Of a stretch of DNA of 64,000 nt, positions 20,329 through 28,742 are shown piece after piece. The notes under the pieces are model-generated. The model saw nothing but the letters and a program-made list of their open reading frames with translations, did not search any database and had not been told where the DNA came from. The stretch is from Corynebacterium sp. 74A (lineage in GTDB: Bacteria > Actinomycetota > Actinomycetes > Mycobacteriales > Mycobacteriaceae): positions 434,001 to 498,000 of the forward strand of contig NZ_PQMG01000001.1 in the NCBI RefSeq assembly GCF_008930665.1, read 5' to 3'. The first letter of the stretch is position 1; every line of letters begins with the position of its first letter. The translations under genes and the position numbers were made by a program.

Positions 20329-21153
20329 TTAGAGCCCTAGCTGGCCCATTAGGTCCTGGTATTGCTGCTCCCAGTCCTCGATGCTCTCCCCGGTGATGTC
20401 ATTGAGCCCCTCAAGGGTCTCGAGGCCGCCGAGGTCGCCAAAGAGGTCGAGGCCGCCGTCACCAAAGAGTGATCCCACGAGGGAGTCCACTCCATCTTCA
20501 TAGGCCTCGCTCAGCTGCCGCATATTCACATAAGGATCGCACACGAGCCAGGCCCCATCCTCCTTTTTCAGCAGGGTGGGGTATTTACTGTCCTCAAAGC
20601 GGATGCGCTGACGATCGTTGCCCACAAAATGCAGTTTTTCCACGGTCACGGCCTCCATGCCCGGCTCCGCCCCAGTGTCCCCCGCCAGCTTATCGAGCAA
20701 AGCGAGGTGATCAGGGTTGCCCTTGTGCTCCTCGCACATGTACTCATTGGCTTCCACGAAGGTGCTTGCCGAGTCATAGGCAGTGAGTGTCTCTTGGATG
20801 CCGTCGACCTCCGCGGCAAGGGCGCGTTTCTCACTGCCGGCCATCATCCACGCGGCGATACCAACGACGAGCGCCACCACGAGACCGATGGCGAGTCCGA
20901 TGAAAAAGGGGCCGAAGGCAAATCGGCCGCCGGATGCCCCGCCAGCCCCACCCGACCCCTGGGGGCCGGTCGGGCCACCGGGGCCACCGGGGCCGCCGGC
21001 GGGAGCAGGCGTATCCCACTGGCCGTCATAGGTCTGGTTGCTCGCACCCTGCGGTCTAGGCTTGCCGGGGCGGGGTAAAAAACGGGTGTCCTCTGCTGCG
21101 TTCTGGGGACGATATGCGTCCTCGCGGCCATTCCAAGAGTTCTGGGGCGCCAT
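20329..21153 (-). CDS. Membrane-anchored protein with collagen-like Gly/Pro linker, unknown function
   Basis: A 274-residue protein with four visible parts: a polar cytoplasmic N-terminus; a Gly/Pro run (GGPGGPGGPTGPQGSGG) near residues 55-75; one transmembrane helix (FFIGLAIGLVVALVVGIAAWMM); and an outer domain of about 160 residues that ends in an acidic Leu/Gly tail. The N-in, single-pass layout and the outer domain resemble other actinobacterial membrane proteins that carry a small stress or substrate domain, but I do not recognise the family. AAGGA lies 6 bases before the ATG at 21153. Short tandem-like repeats (CTCACTACCG) lie in its upstream region. Confidence 0.65.
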   Translation of the reverse strand: MAPQNSWNGREDAYRPQNAAEDTRFLPRPGKPRPQGASNQTYDGQWDTPAPAGGPGGPGGPTGPQGSGGAGGASGGRFAFGPFFIGLAIGLVVALVVGIAAWMMAGSEKRALAAEVDGIQETLTAYDSASTFVEANEYMCEEHKGNPDHLALLDKLAGDTGAEPGMEAVTVEKLHFVGNDRQRIRFEDSKYPTLLKKEDGAWLVCDPYVNMRQLSEAYEDGVDSLVGSLFGDGGLDLFGDLGGLETLEGLNDITGESIEDWEQQYQDLMGQLGL

Positions 21154-21342
21154 GAAATATCCTTGTTCGCGGTGTGCTCGGGATGTCGGTCGTGGCCTCA
21201 CTACCGCAGCTTCGCTACCGCGGTCTCACTACCGTGGTCGAGCTACACACTTGTTTTAGCCACAGAAGCACAGTGTAGCGCCCCTCACACGTGCTGGCAG
21301 CGATATCACTAGCGAGCTAACAGAACGGAACAGTAACGATGG

Positions 21343-21744
21343 CTAGGGATGTACCTGCACGGTCCAGGGATAGCGAGCCGGAAGCTCGAAAGCCATCTCG
21401 TTTTCGAGGGCAGCGGGATCGCGCGGAAGCGTAGCGGCGGGGGTGAAGAGCCGGGAGAGAACCATGACCAGCCCGTTGAGAGAGTGGGCGGGACGCTCAA
21501 TATGCATGAGCATCCGAATCACCTCAGCATTAGCGAGCTCTCGGCCCTCATGCTGTTCGGCGTAGGTGTCGCGCAGCGCCTTTTCCACCCCCTCGAGAAG
21601 GGCTGGGTTCTGCTCGACGGCGCGGAGCTGTGCTTCTCCTACTTTGTTGTACTCGATGAGGCGAGAAAGTAGCAGTTCACAGCGTTGCTTGAGCTCGGGA
21701 ATCTCTGCGGTGGGAACGAGACAATCGAAGATGACCTGTGCCAT
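21343..21744 (-). CDS. Hypothetical protein
   Basis: A 133-residue soluble, mainly helical protein that I do not recognise. There is no signal peptide, membrane helix or metal motif. It is read away from the DUF4921 gene, with 42 bases between the two starts, so they share a promoter region. Codon use matches the neighbourhood. Function cannot be given. Confidence 0.6.
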   Translation of the reverse strand: MAQVIFDCLVPTAEIPELKQRCELLLSRLIEYNKVGEAQLRAVEQNPALLEGVEKALRDTYAEQHEGRELANAEVIRMLMHIERPAHSLNGLVMVLSRLFTPAATLPRDPAALENEMAFELPARYPWTVQVHP

Positions 21745-21786
21745 GCTTGCATGCTAGTCGAGGGTGCAGCTAATACGCTAGAGTCC

Positions 21787-23121
21787 ATGAGTTCTCCCAT
21801 GTATTCCCGACCCGCCCCCTTGCAAACGATGGCGGACGGCACAATCAAGCAGATTAACCCGTTCTCCGGCACGGAGGTGTGGACGGTGCCCGGCCGCGGC
21901 AATCGCCCACTCGCCGTGCCGAAGGTGGAGACCACGCCCCTACGGGACGAGGACCGGGACACCTCCTGTGCCTTTGGCGCGGCCCGCCTGCTCGAGACCC
22001 CGCCGGAGAAATCACGCATCGTGCGCACCGATCTCGGCTGGGAGATCAAGCGCGGGCTGCTGCCGAGCGAGCTGGATGAGAATTACGCCTTCCGCCGAGT
22101 GCCGAACCTCTTCGAAATCCTGTCCTTTGATTATTGGCAGGCCAATTATGACCTGACCATCGATGAGGAGACCTCACAGCGCATGCACACCTATATTGCG
22201 GATCCCGCGGGCCGCGAGCATGTACTCAATATTGTGCGGACCCGTATGCGCGCCTCCGGTATCCCCGAGGCCCAGGTGATGGCCACCACCGAGGAGGATT
22301 TACTGGCCAAGGCGCCGGGCTATTTCGCCGGCGGCCATGACGTAATTATCGGACGGCGCCATTTTAAGGACGACGCCACCGACACCTCAGGGTTGGCCTC
22401 ATCGGGCACCCTCAGCGTGGATGAGCACCGCGCCTTCATCCGTTTCACCGTGGACTCCATGCGGGATCTCTACCGCCACAACCGCTATGCCCCCTATGTT
22501 GCGGTGTTCCAAAACTGGTTGAAACCCGCCGGCGCCTCCTTCGATCACCTGCACAAGCAGCTGGTGGCCATCGATGATCGCGGGGTACAGGCAGAGGGCG
22601 AGATCTCACGGCTGCGCGCGAATCCCAATATGTATAACGAGTGGGCTGTAGATTATGCCCACCGCCACAATCTCGTGATCGCCGAGAATGATCACGCCGT
22701 GTGCTTTGCCGGGTTCGGGCACCGCTACCCCACTCTGGAGATCTTCTCTAAGTCGGCGCGCTCCGAGCCGTGGAATCACACTGATGATGAGCGCGATGGC
22801 ATGAGTGATCTCATCCACGCCTGCCACGCCGCCACCGGCGCCGAGGTTCCGTGCAATGAGGAGTGGCACCACAAGCCCATCAACTTGGATTTGCCGATGC
22901 CGTGGCGGGTAATGATTAAGTGGCGCGTCTCTACGCTTGCCGGTTTTGAGGGCGGCACCAAGATTTATTTGAACACCATGTCGCCCTACACGGTGCGCGA
23001 TCGGGTGGTCTCACGGCTCTACGAGCTGCGTGAGAAGAAAAAGGTGGCCTCTAACCTGCGCATTGCCACGGAGGTGGAGCTGCGCCCCAACTCGCTGCGC
23101 TATACCCCCTCCCTGCCGTAA
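21787..23121 (+). CDS. DUF4921 family protein (GalT/HIT-like)
   Basis: A 444-residue protein resembling galactose-1-phosphate uridylyltransferase. The HIT-type sequence FDHLHKQLVAID with the His-x-His-x-Gln pattern lies near the middle, after VAVFQNWLKPAGASF; paired trailing sequences (HHKPINLDLPMPWRVMIKWR) follow the GalT fold. Corynebacteria carry this family as DUF4921; the reaction is not established. The ATG at 21787 (MSSPMYSRPAP) is used because earlier in-frame starts would overlap the divergent gene. It converges with the LCP gene, with a repeat copy in the 40-base gap. Confidence 0.75.
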   Translation: MSSPMYSRPAPLQTMADGTIKQINPFSGTEVWTVPGRGNRPLAVPKVETTPLRDEDRDTSCAFGAARLLETPPEKSRIVRTDLGWEIKRGLLPSELDENYAFRRVPNLFEILSFDYWQANYDLTIDEETSQRMHTYIADPAGREHVLNIVRTRMRASGIPEAQVMATTEEDLLAKAPGYFAGGHDVIIGRRHFKDDATDTSGLASSGTLSVDEHRAFIRFTVDSMRDLYRHNRYAPYVAVFQNWLKPAGASFDHLHKQLVAIDDRGVQAEGEISRLRANPNMYNEWAVDYAHRHNLVIAENDHAVCFAGFGHRYPTLEIFSKSARSEPWNHTDDERDGMSDLIHACHAATGAEVPCNEEWHHKPINLDLPMPWRVMIKWRVSTLAGFEGGTKIYLNTMSPYTVRDRVVSRLYELREKKKVASNLRIATEVELRPNSLRYTPSLP

Positions 23122-23148
23122 GGCGACGGAAAGGAGGCGCGGCTAGGC

Positions 23149-23160
23149 GCTTATCGACGC
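23149..23160 (+). repeat. GCTTATCGACGC repeat copy, gene gap
   Basis: One of 14 copies of CTTATCGACG in the window, here in the 40-base gap between two converging genes. Other copies: 3256-3267, 13700-13711, 19417-19428, 25327-25337 (reverse), 27037-27047, 30301-30311 (reverse), 37560-37571 (reverse), 42851-42861 (reverse), 44402-44413, 52434-52444 (reverse), 52451-52462, 62025-62036 and 63712-63722 (reverse). Confidence 0.85.
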
Positions 23161-23161
23161 T

Positions 23162-24175
23162 TTATTGCCCGCTCTCCTGCTCGCCGCGCAGCCGCGCCCA
23201 GGTCTGCTCGGCCTCGGGCGCGGGCTCGACGTTGATCCCGTCCGCGGCAGGAACAAAGGGCATGGTTACTGCCTGCACCGAGCCATTACGGGTGGCCGAG
23301 AGCGCCTTGGTGGCGTTGTTCATCGAGATCAACCCCTCCGAGGTAGTGATGTGCGGCCCCAAGTCGTGGACGATATCCATCAGCTCCGGAATGTCCCACG
23401 GCACGCGCTTTTCTGACAGGCGCGCTGCAAACGCCTCTATGAGCATGTGCTGACGATCAATGCGGGCAATATCCGACTCATTGTCGATGCCATAGCGCGC
23501 TTGGGAAAAGGCAAAGGCCGTGGCGCCGTCGACGGTATGGCAGCCCTCTTTCAGCCCCGCAATGGCGGCGGCGTGCGCCGCCGAGGCGCACAGCTCCACC
23601 CCGCCGAGGCGGTCGATGGCCGTCTCAATAGCCTTCGAATCCAGCACCATCGAGCCTTCCACGCTGATCCCGGAGAGATCGTGCACTGTTTTCTCGGCGC
23701 AGGCGATCCCATAGGGGGAGGCTTGGGCGGCGCTATCGCTCGAGGCGCCGAAGGCATAGGCGGCGTTGATCTTGGTGTACTGCGGCTCGGTACTGCTGCC
23801 ATCGGAGCGCTCGCATGTCGGAATATCCACCAAGGTGTCGCGCGGGATCGAGACCATCTCAATCGGGGTTCCCGACTTCAACCGAGCCAGCACCATGACA
23901 TCGGTACGGCCCACATCACCAGGGCGTTCGGAGCGGGAGTTCAGCAATTCAGCATTACCGCCGGCGCGGGTATCCCGCACCATCACGAGGTAGATGCCGT
24001 TGTGACTGGGGGGTGCGGCCGTGTCTGCTGCCGGCCGCTCGGAGGTCGCGGTCTGATAGCCGGAGAACATCCAATACGCAGCACCCAAGGCCACAATGGA
24101 GCCGATTATAAGGAGCACGAACACTGCCACAAGGGCAATAAGTCCACGTCGTACCATCCGGTGCATAGCTGCCAT
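23162..24175 (-). CDS. LytR-CpsA-Psr (LCP) family cell-wall ligase
   Basis: A 337-residue membrane protein with a short cytoplasmic N-terminus, one transmembrane helix (LIALVAVFVLLIIGSIVALGAAYW) and an outer LCP domain. The domain has the conserved Arg/Asp cluster in RTDVMVLARL and MVSIPRDTLVDIP, then YTKINAAYAFG. LCP enzymes transfer lipid-linked polymers, such as arabinogalactan in corynebacteria, to peptidoglycan. It is divergent from the polysaccharide locus beginning at 24443, so it may attach that polymer to the wall, though a general arabinogalactan ligase is equally possible. Starts at M1 and M4 are both open. Confidence 0.88.
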   Translation of the reverse strand: MAAMHRMVRRGLIALVAVFVLLIIGSIVALGAAYWMFSGYQTATSERPAADTAAPPSHNGIYLVMVRDTRAGGNAELLNSRSERPGDVGRTDVMVLARLKSGTPIEMVSIPRDTLVDIPTCERSDGSSTEPQYTKINAAYAFGASSDSAAQASPYGIACAEKTVHDLSGISVEGSMVLDSKAIETAIDRLGGVELCASAAHAAAIAGLKEGCHTVDGATAFAFSQARYGIDNESDIARIDRQHMLIEAFAARLSEKRVPWDIPELMDIVHDLGPHITTSEGLISMNNATKALSATRNGSVQAVTMPFVPAADGINVEPAPEAEQTWARLRGEQESGQ

Positions 24176-24229
24176 GCTAGCACCTCAGAATGGCAATTCT
24201 CCGCTTTACAATCGCCATTTATTACCCCT

Positions 24230-24278
24230 ATGTTGGGGCAACATGAGGAGTTGACTATATTCCCCCAGTCTCCATAAC
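24230..24278 (+). promoter_or_regulatory. Candidate promoter with adjoining operator, polysaccharide locus
   Basis: A perfect inverted repeat ATGTTG-GGG-CAACAT (24230-24244) is followed 6 bases later by TTGACT (24251-24256), a 16-base spacer and CATAAC (24273-24278). This is a plausible sigma-70-type promoter with an operator-like palindrome just upstream, in an AT-rich gap, pointing into the polysaccharide operon. Activity is inferred. Confidence 0.45.
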
Positions 24279-24362
24279 CCAAGGATAATCATACTTTTCA
24301 ACAAAACACGAGCGTTACCCCTCCACGGAGAAAACATTCAATCCACCATCCTTAGCTCAAAC

Positions 24363-24406
24363 TTGGACATATCTGTCTGGATTTTCGATAAGATCACCAT
24401 GTCCAA
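24363..24406 (+). promoter_or_regulatory. Inverted repeat TTGGACAT / ATGTCCAA before the polysaccharide operon
   Basis: Two perfect 8-base arms (24363-24370 and 24399-24406) flank 28 bases that include TAAGAT, a possible -10. The second arm ends 36 bases before the first gene's ATG. It could be a regulator site or part of an untranslated leader structure. Confidence 0.35.
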
Positions 24407-24442
24407 AATCTGCCCCGTCTATTACGTTTGGTGGCCGACTAC

Positions 24443-25954
24443 ATGCTTGACGCGATACGGTCTGTATCGACGAATCGGAAGCCCTCGGACTTAGAGAGCC
24501 AATCCGCACCTCCTCGACCGCTGAGCATACGACAAGCCCAACGCAATCTGCGCCAGCGCATAGTGGTCATGGATGCGTTAAGCGTGGCTTTAGCTGTGTT
24601 CTGTGCAGATTTAGTGCGCTTTGGTAACCATGACTCTTATGCCCAGGCAGGTTCTCGACAGATTCCTTATTTACTGATCACTCCATTGATCGCCATCGGA
24701 TGGTTCATTACCCTACGTATCATCCAAGCCGCCGATGAACGCGTGATCGCCGACGGGGCGGAGACCTATACGCGGGTGGTCCACTCCACCTTCATCGTCT
24801 TCGGCCTTATCTCGATCGCGAGCGTTCTCACAGAGACGGATCTTTCTCGCGGTTACCTCTTCGTGGCCCTATCTTTGGGACTTGCGCTCCTTCTTCTCAG
24901 CCGCTGGTTATCGCGGCGACAGTTGTGGCACAACTACAAAAAAGGACGCTGTGAACGACGCGTGATTGCTGTCGGTAGCTCCACTCTCGGCGAGCTACTG
25001 AACACCGCTGTCAATAGCCAAGCTACTCCATGGCGAATCGTAGGCCTGTGCAGCACCGAACCCTCAGAGGAACTCCAGCGGCTGCCAGGTGTGCACGCTT
25101 CCACCCCAACGGTATTCAGCTGGCGCGATATTAAGTGCCTCGCGCAACGCACCGGCGCCGATACCGTAGCGATTGCAGGCGCTTACACCATCGGTTTGCA
25201 GGGCATGCGTGAGCTCAGCTGGGACCTAGAGGAGCTCAACGTGGATATCTTGGTGGCGCCAGGCATCATCGATGTGGCCGGCCCTCGCATGCTGGTACGT
25301 CCCGTGGCGGGAATCCCGCTCATCCACGTCGATAAGCCGCGCTATCGTGGCGCCAGCAGACTGGGAAAGCTGCTGCTGGACAAAGTCGGCGCAACACTGC
25401 TCATTCTGTTCTTCTCTCCCGTGCTACTGATCTGTGCACTCGGGGTGAAACTCACCAGCCGCGGTCCTGTGTTCTACGTGGCGGAGCGTTTAGGCCTTAA
25501 TAACGAACCCTTCGGCATGATCAAGTTTCGCTCTATGGTCAATGACGCCGACAAAATGAAAGAGCAGCTACGTTCACAGAATGAGTGCGAGGGTGGGGTG
25601 CTGTTCAAAATGAAAGACGATCCCCGCATCACACCTTTCGGTAAGTTCTTGCGTCGCTTCAGCTTGGACGAACTGCCCCAGCTCTTCAATGTTCTCGGCG
25701 GCAGCATGAGCCTGGTCGGTCCTCGTCCACCACTGCGCGAAGAAGTAATGCAATACGATCCCTTCGTCGCCCGCCGCATGCTCGTCCGCCCCGGTATGAC
25801 TGGGCTATGGCAAGTCTCGGGCCGGTCCAACCTATCGTGGGAGCAGTCCGTACGCTTGGATCTGTCTTATGTTGAAAACTGGTCGCTGTTGGAAGACATC
25901 CACATTTTGTGGAGCACCCTGCGTGCTGTGCTTTCCCGCGACGGCGCCTACTAG
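24443..25954 (+). CDS. Undecaprenyl-phosphate sugar-1-phosphate transferase (WbaP/WcaJ type)
   Basis: A 503-residue initiating enzyme that transfers a sugar-1-phosphate to undecaprenyl phosphate at the inner face of the membrane. The N-terminal half has four membrane helices and a CoA-binding-like domain; a further helix precedes the catalytic bacterial sugar transferase domain, with KFRSMVNDADK, RRFSLDELPQLFNVL and SLVGPRPPL, ending YVENWSLLEDIHILWSTL. No clear Shine-Dalgarno is seen; the ATG at 24443 is chosen over a GTG at 24428. It is the first gene of a six-gene plus-strand operon. Confidence 0.92.
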   Translation: MLDAIRSVSTNRKPSDLESQSAPPRPLSIRQAQRNLRQRIVVMDALSVALAVFCADLVRFGNHDSYAQAGSRQIPYLLITPLIAIGWFITLRIIQAADERVIADGAETYTRVVHSTFIVFGLISIASVLTETDLSRGYLFVALSLGLALLLLSRWLSRRQLWHNYKKGRCERRVIAVGSSTLGELLNTAVNSQATPWRIVGLCSTEPSEELQRLPGVHASTPTVFSWRDIKCLAQRTGADTVAIAGAYTIGLQGMRELSWDLEELNVDILVAPGIIDVAGPRMLVRPVAGIPLIHVDKPRYRGASRLGKLLLDKVGATLLILFFSPVLLICALGVKLTSRGPVFYVAERLGLNNEPFGMIKFRSMVNDADKMKEQLRSQNECEGGVLFKMKDDPRITPFGKFLRRFSLDELPQLFNVLGGSMSLVGPRPPLREEVMQYDPFVARRMLVRPGMTGLWQVSGRSNLSWEQSVRLDLSYVENWSLLEDIHILWSTLRAVLSRDGAY

Positions 25955-26044
25955 CCCCCCCCTTACCCGACGGTGCGCCCCGCTACTCCTCGGCCCACCA
26001 CCTGCTGCCCTACCCCACCGAAACATCTGTCAAGGACGCCCTTC

Positions 26045-27463
26045 ATGACTATCACTTCATTTAAGAATTTCTTTTCTCACCGTTGGTGGATCATTCTGCT
26101 GGTGATGTTGCTTGGTATCCCCGCCGGTCTCGGCGTCTCCTATCTGCGGGAAGATCGCTACGTCTCCCAGGCCACGGTGTATATCTCGGTGAACCAATCT
26201 ACCGGCGAGGCCGCCAATCCCTACCAGGCCAGCTTGACCTCACAGCAAATGGTGAAGTCCTATGCGGAGCTAGTGACCAACGCCGCTGTCACCAACAAGG
26301 TGGTTGATCGAGTGGTGCCGCCGATTTCCCGAAAGCAGGTGGAGGACGCAGTCTCTGCCAGCGCCAATGCCAATTCGGTGCTGCTGGAAATCTCCGCCAC
26401 CACCGATCAGGCGCAGCTGTCCAAAGACATTGCTGACGCCACCATCGAGATATTCACCGACATGGTGAAAAAGACCTCAACCCCAGAGGGACAATCCCTG
26501 CCTACTATCTCCGCGAATGTGGTGGCACCGCCGTCACTGCCGACCGAGCCGAGCAACCCTAGCCCCGCGGCTTTCGCTCTCGCCGGCGCCTTCCTCGGCC
26601 TCGCACTCGGACTGCTTATCGCACTTATTGTGCACATGACCGACCGTCGCCTGCGCACCCACTCCGACGTCGCTGAGATCACCACCCTGCCGCAACTAGG
26701 CACCATCCCAGAGGACAAGCACATCAGCGAAAACAAGCAGATCGACTTCAGCGGCGGCTTCTCCCGCACCGCGGAGTCCTTCCGCACCCTGCGCACGAAC
26801 CTGCAGTTCTGCGCGATCGACAACAATCCGCGGATCATCCAGATCACCAGTGCTCTCGCAGGCTCTGGCAAGTCCATCACCGCACTCAACCTGGCCGCCT
26901 CACTGGCTGAGCAGGGCGAGAAGGTCTGCCTCATCGAGGGCGATCTGCGCCGGCCTCGTCTCACCGAGTACATGGGGATCGACGCCCCTGTAGGTTTGAC
27001 CAGTGTCCTGCGCCGCGAGATGGACCTCGAGGATGCGCTTATCGACGACGCCTCCGGGGTGACTCTCCTCGCTGCCGGTCCGATCCCGCCAAACCCGGCC
27101 GAGATTATTGGATCCAATGCCATGGCCGAGCTGCTGCAGCAGCTCAAGGACACCTATGACTATGTGATCGTGGATTCAGCGCCCGTGCTGCCGGTGACCG
27201 ACGCCGCGCTACTGGCCCGCATCGTCGATGGCACCGTGATGATCGCTCGGTGGAATACCACCACCCGCGATAACCTCACCTCCTCTATCGACGCCCTCGA
27301 GAAAGTGAACGCCAAACTGCTCGGCGTGGTGCTCAGCCGCACCGTGGAGTCCGGCCGCAAGTCGGACTACAACCACTACTACGACCGCGTGGACGAGGCG
27401 AAGGACACGGCAGAATCCAGCAAGGAATCCTCCGAGTCCGCCACCACGAAGACGGAAAGCTAG
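26045..27463 (+). CDS. Polysaccharide chain-length regulator fused to BY-type tyrosine kinase
   Basis: A 472-residue protein. Two transmembrane helices (about 15-33 and 176-197) bracket a Wzz-type outer domain, followed by a cytoplasmic BY-kinase: Walker A ALAGSGKS (270-277), Walker A' EGDLRRPR, Walker B YVIVDSAPV. The C-terminal tail has a Tyr cluster, SDYNHYYDRVD, the expected autophosphorylation site. Such kinases control polymer length through phosphorylation cycles with a phosphatase; the likely partner is the low-Mr phosphatase at 33906. AAGGA lies 8 bases before the ATG at 26045. Confidence 0.92.
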   Translation: MTITSFKNFFSHRWWIILLVMLLGIPAGLGVSYLREDRYVSQATVYISVNQSTGEAANPYQASLTSQQMVKSYAELVTNAAVTNKVVDRVVPPISRKQVEDAVSASANANSVLLEISATTDQAQLSKDIADATIEIFTDMVKKTSTPEGQSLPTISANVVAPPSLPTEPSNPSPAAFALAGAFLGLALGLLIALIVHMTDRRLRTHSDVAEITTLPQLGTIPEDKHISENKQIDFSGGFSRTAESFRTLRTNLQFCAIDNNPRIIQITSALAGSGKSITALNLAASLAEQGEKVCLIEGDLRRPRLTEYMGIDAPVGLTSVLRREMDLEDALIDDASGVTLLAAGPIPPNPAEIIGSNAMAELLQQLKDTYDYVIVDSAPVLPVTDAALLARIVDGTVMIARWNTTTRDNLTSSIDALEKVNAKLLGVVLSRTVESGRKSDYNHYYDRVDEAKDTAESSKESSESATTKTES

Positions 27464-27467
27464 GCCT

Positions 27468-28739
27468 GTGGCATCCACCAAAGACCGCATCATTAGCGTG
27501 CTGCCCCAGCCCGTATTCCAGCTGCTTCGCCGTGGCCGAGCCACGGCGCTGAACTTGCGTGATCACGACCGGGCCCTGGCCAGCTATAGTGCCAGTGATC
27601 GGCGCGTCTTGTCCGCCCACCAGGCATGCGCATCGCAGCAACACCGGCGCGGCACCGTACTCATCGCCTCGACGGGTGTGGCCAATATTGGCGATCAAGC
27701 CATGCTCAACGCCGCCCTGCAGACAGTGCCTGGCCCAGTGACTGTGGTGGCCAAGTCGGAGTCCACCTACACGATCGAGCGCGAGGACGTCACCGTCGTC
27801 CACGCTGCCGAGGCCTTCTATGGCTATGGCGGCGCCCGCGCCGCCGCGGTGGAGACTCTCGCCGAGTACATCGCCCAGGCGAACCACCTCTGCATCATTG
27901 GCGCCGACATCATCGACGGCGGCTACCAGCGCGGCGTGGCATATAAAACATGGTCGCTGGCCCGCGCCGCCGCCGAGGCCGGCTATGACACCCGCATTCT
28001 CGGCTTTAGTTGGGGCACTGCAGTAGACGAGCAGGTTAGCTCCATCGCCCGCGCCGCGCTCGCAGCCGGCGTACAGGCCTGCTGCCGCGACAGCATCTCC
28101 TATCAGCGCTTCCGCGCCGACACTCAGGAGATTGGCGACTGCGACCATGTGGCCGATGTGGTCTTTACTCTGCCCACCGCCACTGCGCCGGCAGCTGCCG
28201 CACCCACCCAGCCCTATACGCTCATTAATGTCTCGGGCCTGATTTCTCATCGCATGGATCAGGTGCAGGATTATCTGCAGGTATGCCGCTATCTATCGAG
28301 TCACGGCCGGGAGCTCGTCTTCATCCCGCACGTGGCAAATCGCGGTGGCGACGACCGGCAGGCTATTCGCGAGGTCACCACGGTCCTAGACACCGAGCAC
28401 ATCCCTTATCGCGTCCTGCCTGATCTTCTCTCTCCCGCCGAAGTGGCGCAGTGGGCAGCCGGGGCAGAGAGCGTGGTCACCGGCCGGATGCACCTCTCAA
28501 TTCTCAGCTTCTCCAACCTCACTCCCGCGGTAGTGCTTGGCACCCAGGGCAAGGTGGAGGGCTTGGTTTCCGACCTCGAGCTGCCGTGGCTGCTGGTGGA
28601 ACCGCGCCCTGGTATGGTCGGAGCCATCTGCGCCGCTCTGGAGCGCATTGCCAGCGACCCCGAGGCTGTCCACGAAACCCTGCGCACCACGGTGCCGCAG
28701 CTACGAGAGCGAGCGGCTGAGAATTTTAGGGGGCTATAG
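27468..28739 (+). CDS. Polysaccharide pyruvyl transferase family protein
   Basis: A 423-residue member of the polysaccharide pyruvyl transferase family (CsaB/EpsI-like), which adds ketal-linked pyruvate from phosphoenolpyruvate to sugars. The N-terminal nucleotide-fold segment IASTGVANIGDQAMLNAAL, the central LCIIGADIIDGGY and the C-terminal VVTGRMHLSILSFS are typical; the last contains the conserved Arg-x-His. A GTG start 4 bases after the kinase stop shows tight coupling. It predicts an acidic, pyruvylated polymer. The acceptor sugar is unknown. Confidence 0.85.
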   Translation: MASTKDRIISVLPQPVFQLLRRGRATALNLRDHDRALASYSASDRRVLSAHQACASQQHRRGTVLIASTGVANIGDQAMLNAALQTVPGPVTVVAKSESTYTIEREDVTVVHAAEAFYGYGGARAAAVETLAEYIAQANHLCIIGADIIDGGYQRGVAYKTWSLARAAAEAGYDTRILGFSWGTAVDEQVSSIARAALAAGVQACCRDSISYQRFRADTQEIGDCDHVADVVFTLPTATAPAAAAPTQPYTLINVSGLISHRMDQVQDYLQVCRYLSSHGRELVFIPHVANRGGDDRQAIREVTTVLDTEHIPYRVLPDLLSPAEVAQWAAGAESVVTGRMHLSILSFSNLTPAVVLGTQGKVEGLVSDLELPWLLVEPRPGMVGAICAALERIASDPEAVHETLRTTVPQLRERAAENFRGL

Positions 28740-28742
28740 ACT

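Noticed and set aside
24230..24244. Insertion-sequence end or attachment site before the polysaccharide locus
   Set aside because: The palindrome is short, has no partner copy at the other end of the locus and no transposase or integrase gene is near.
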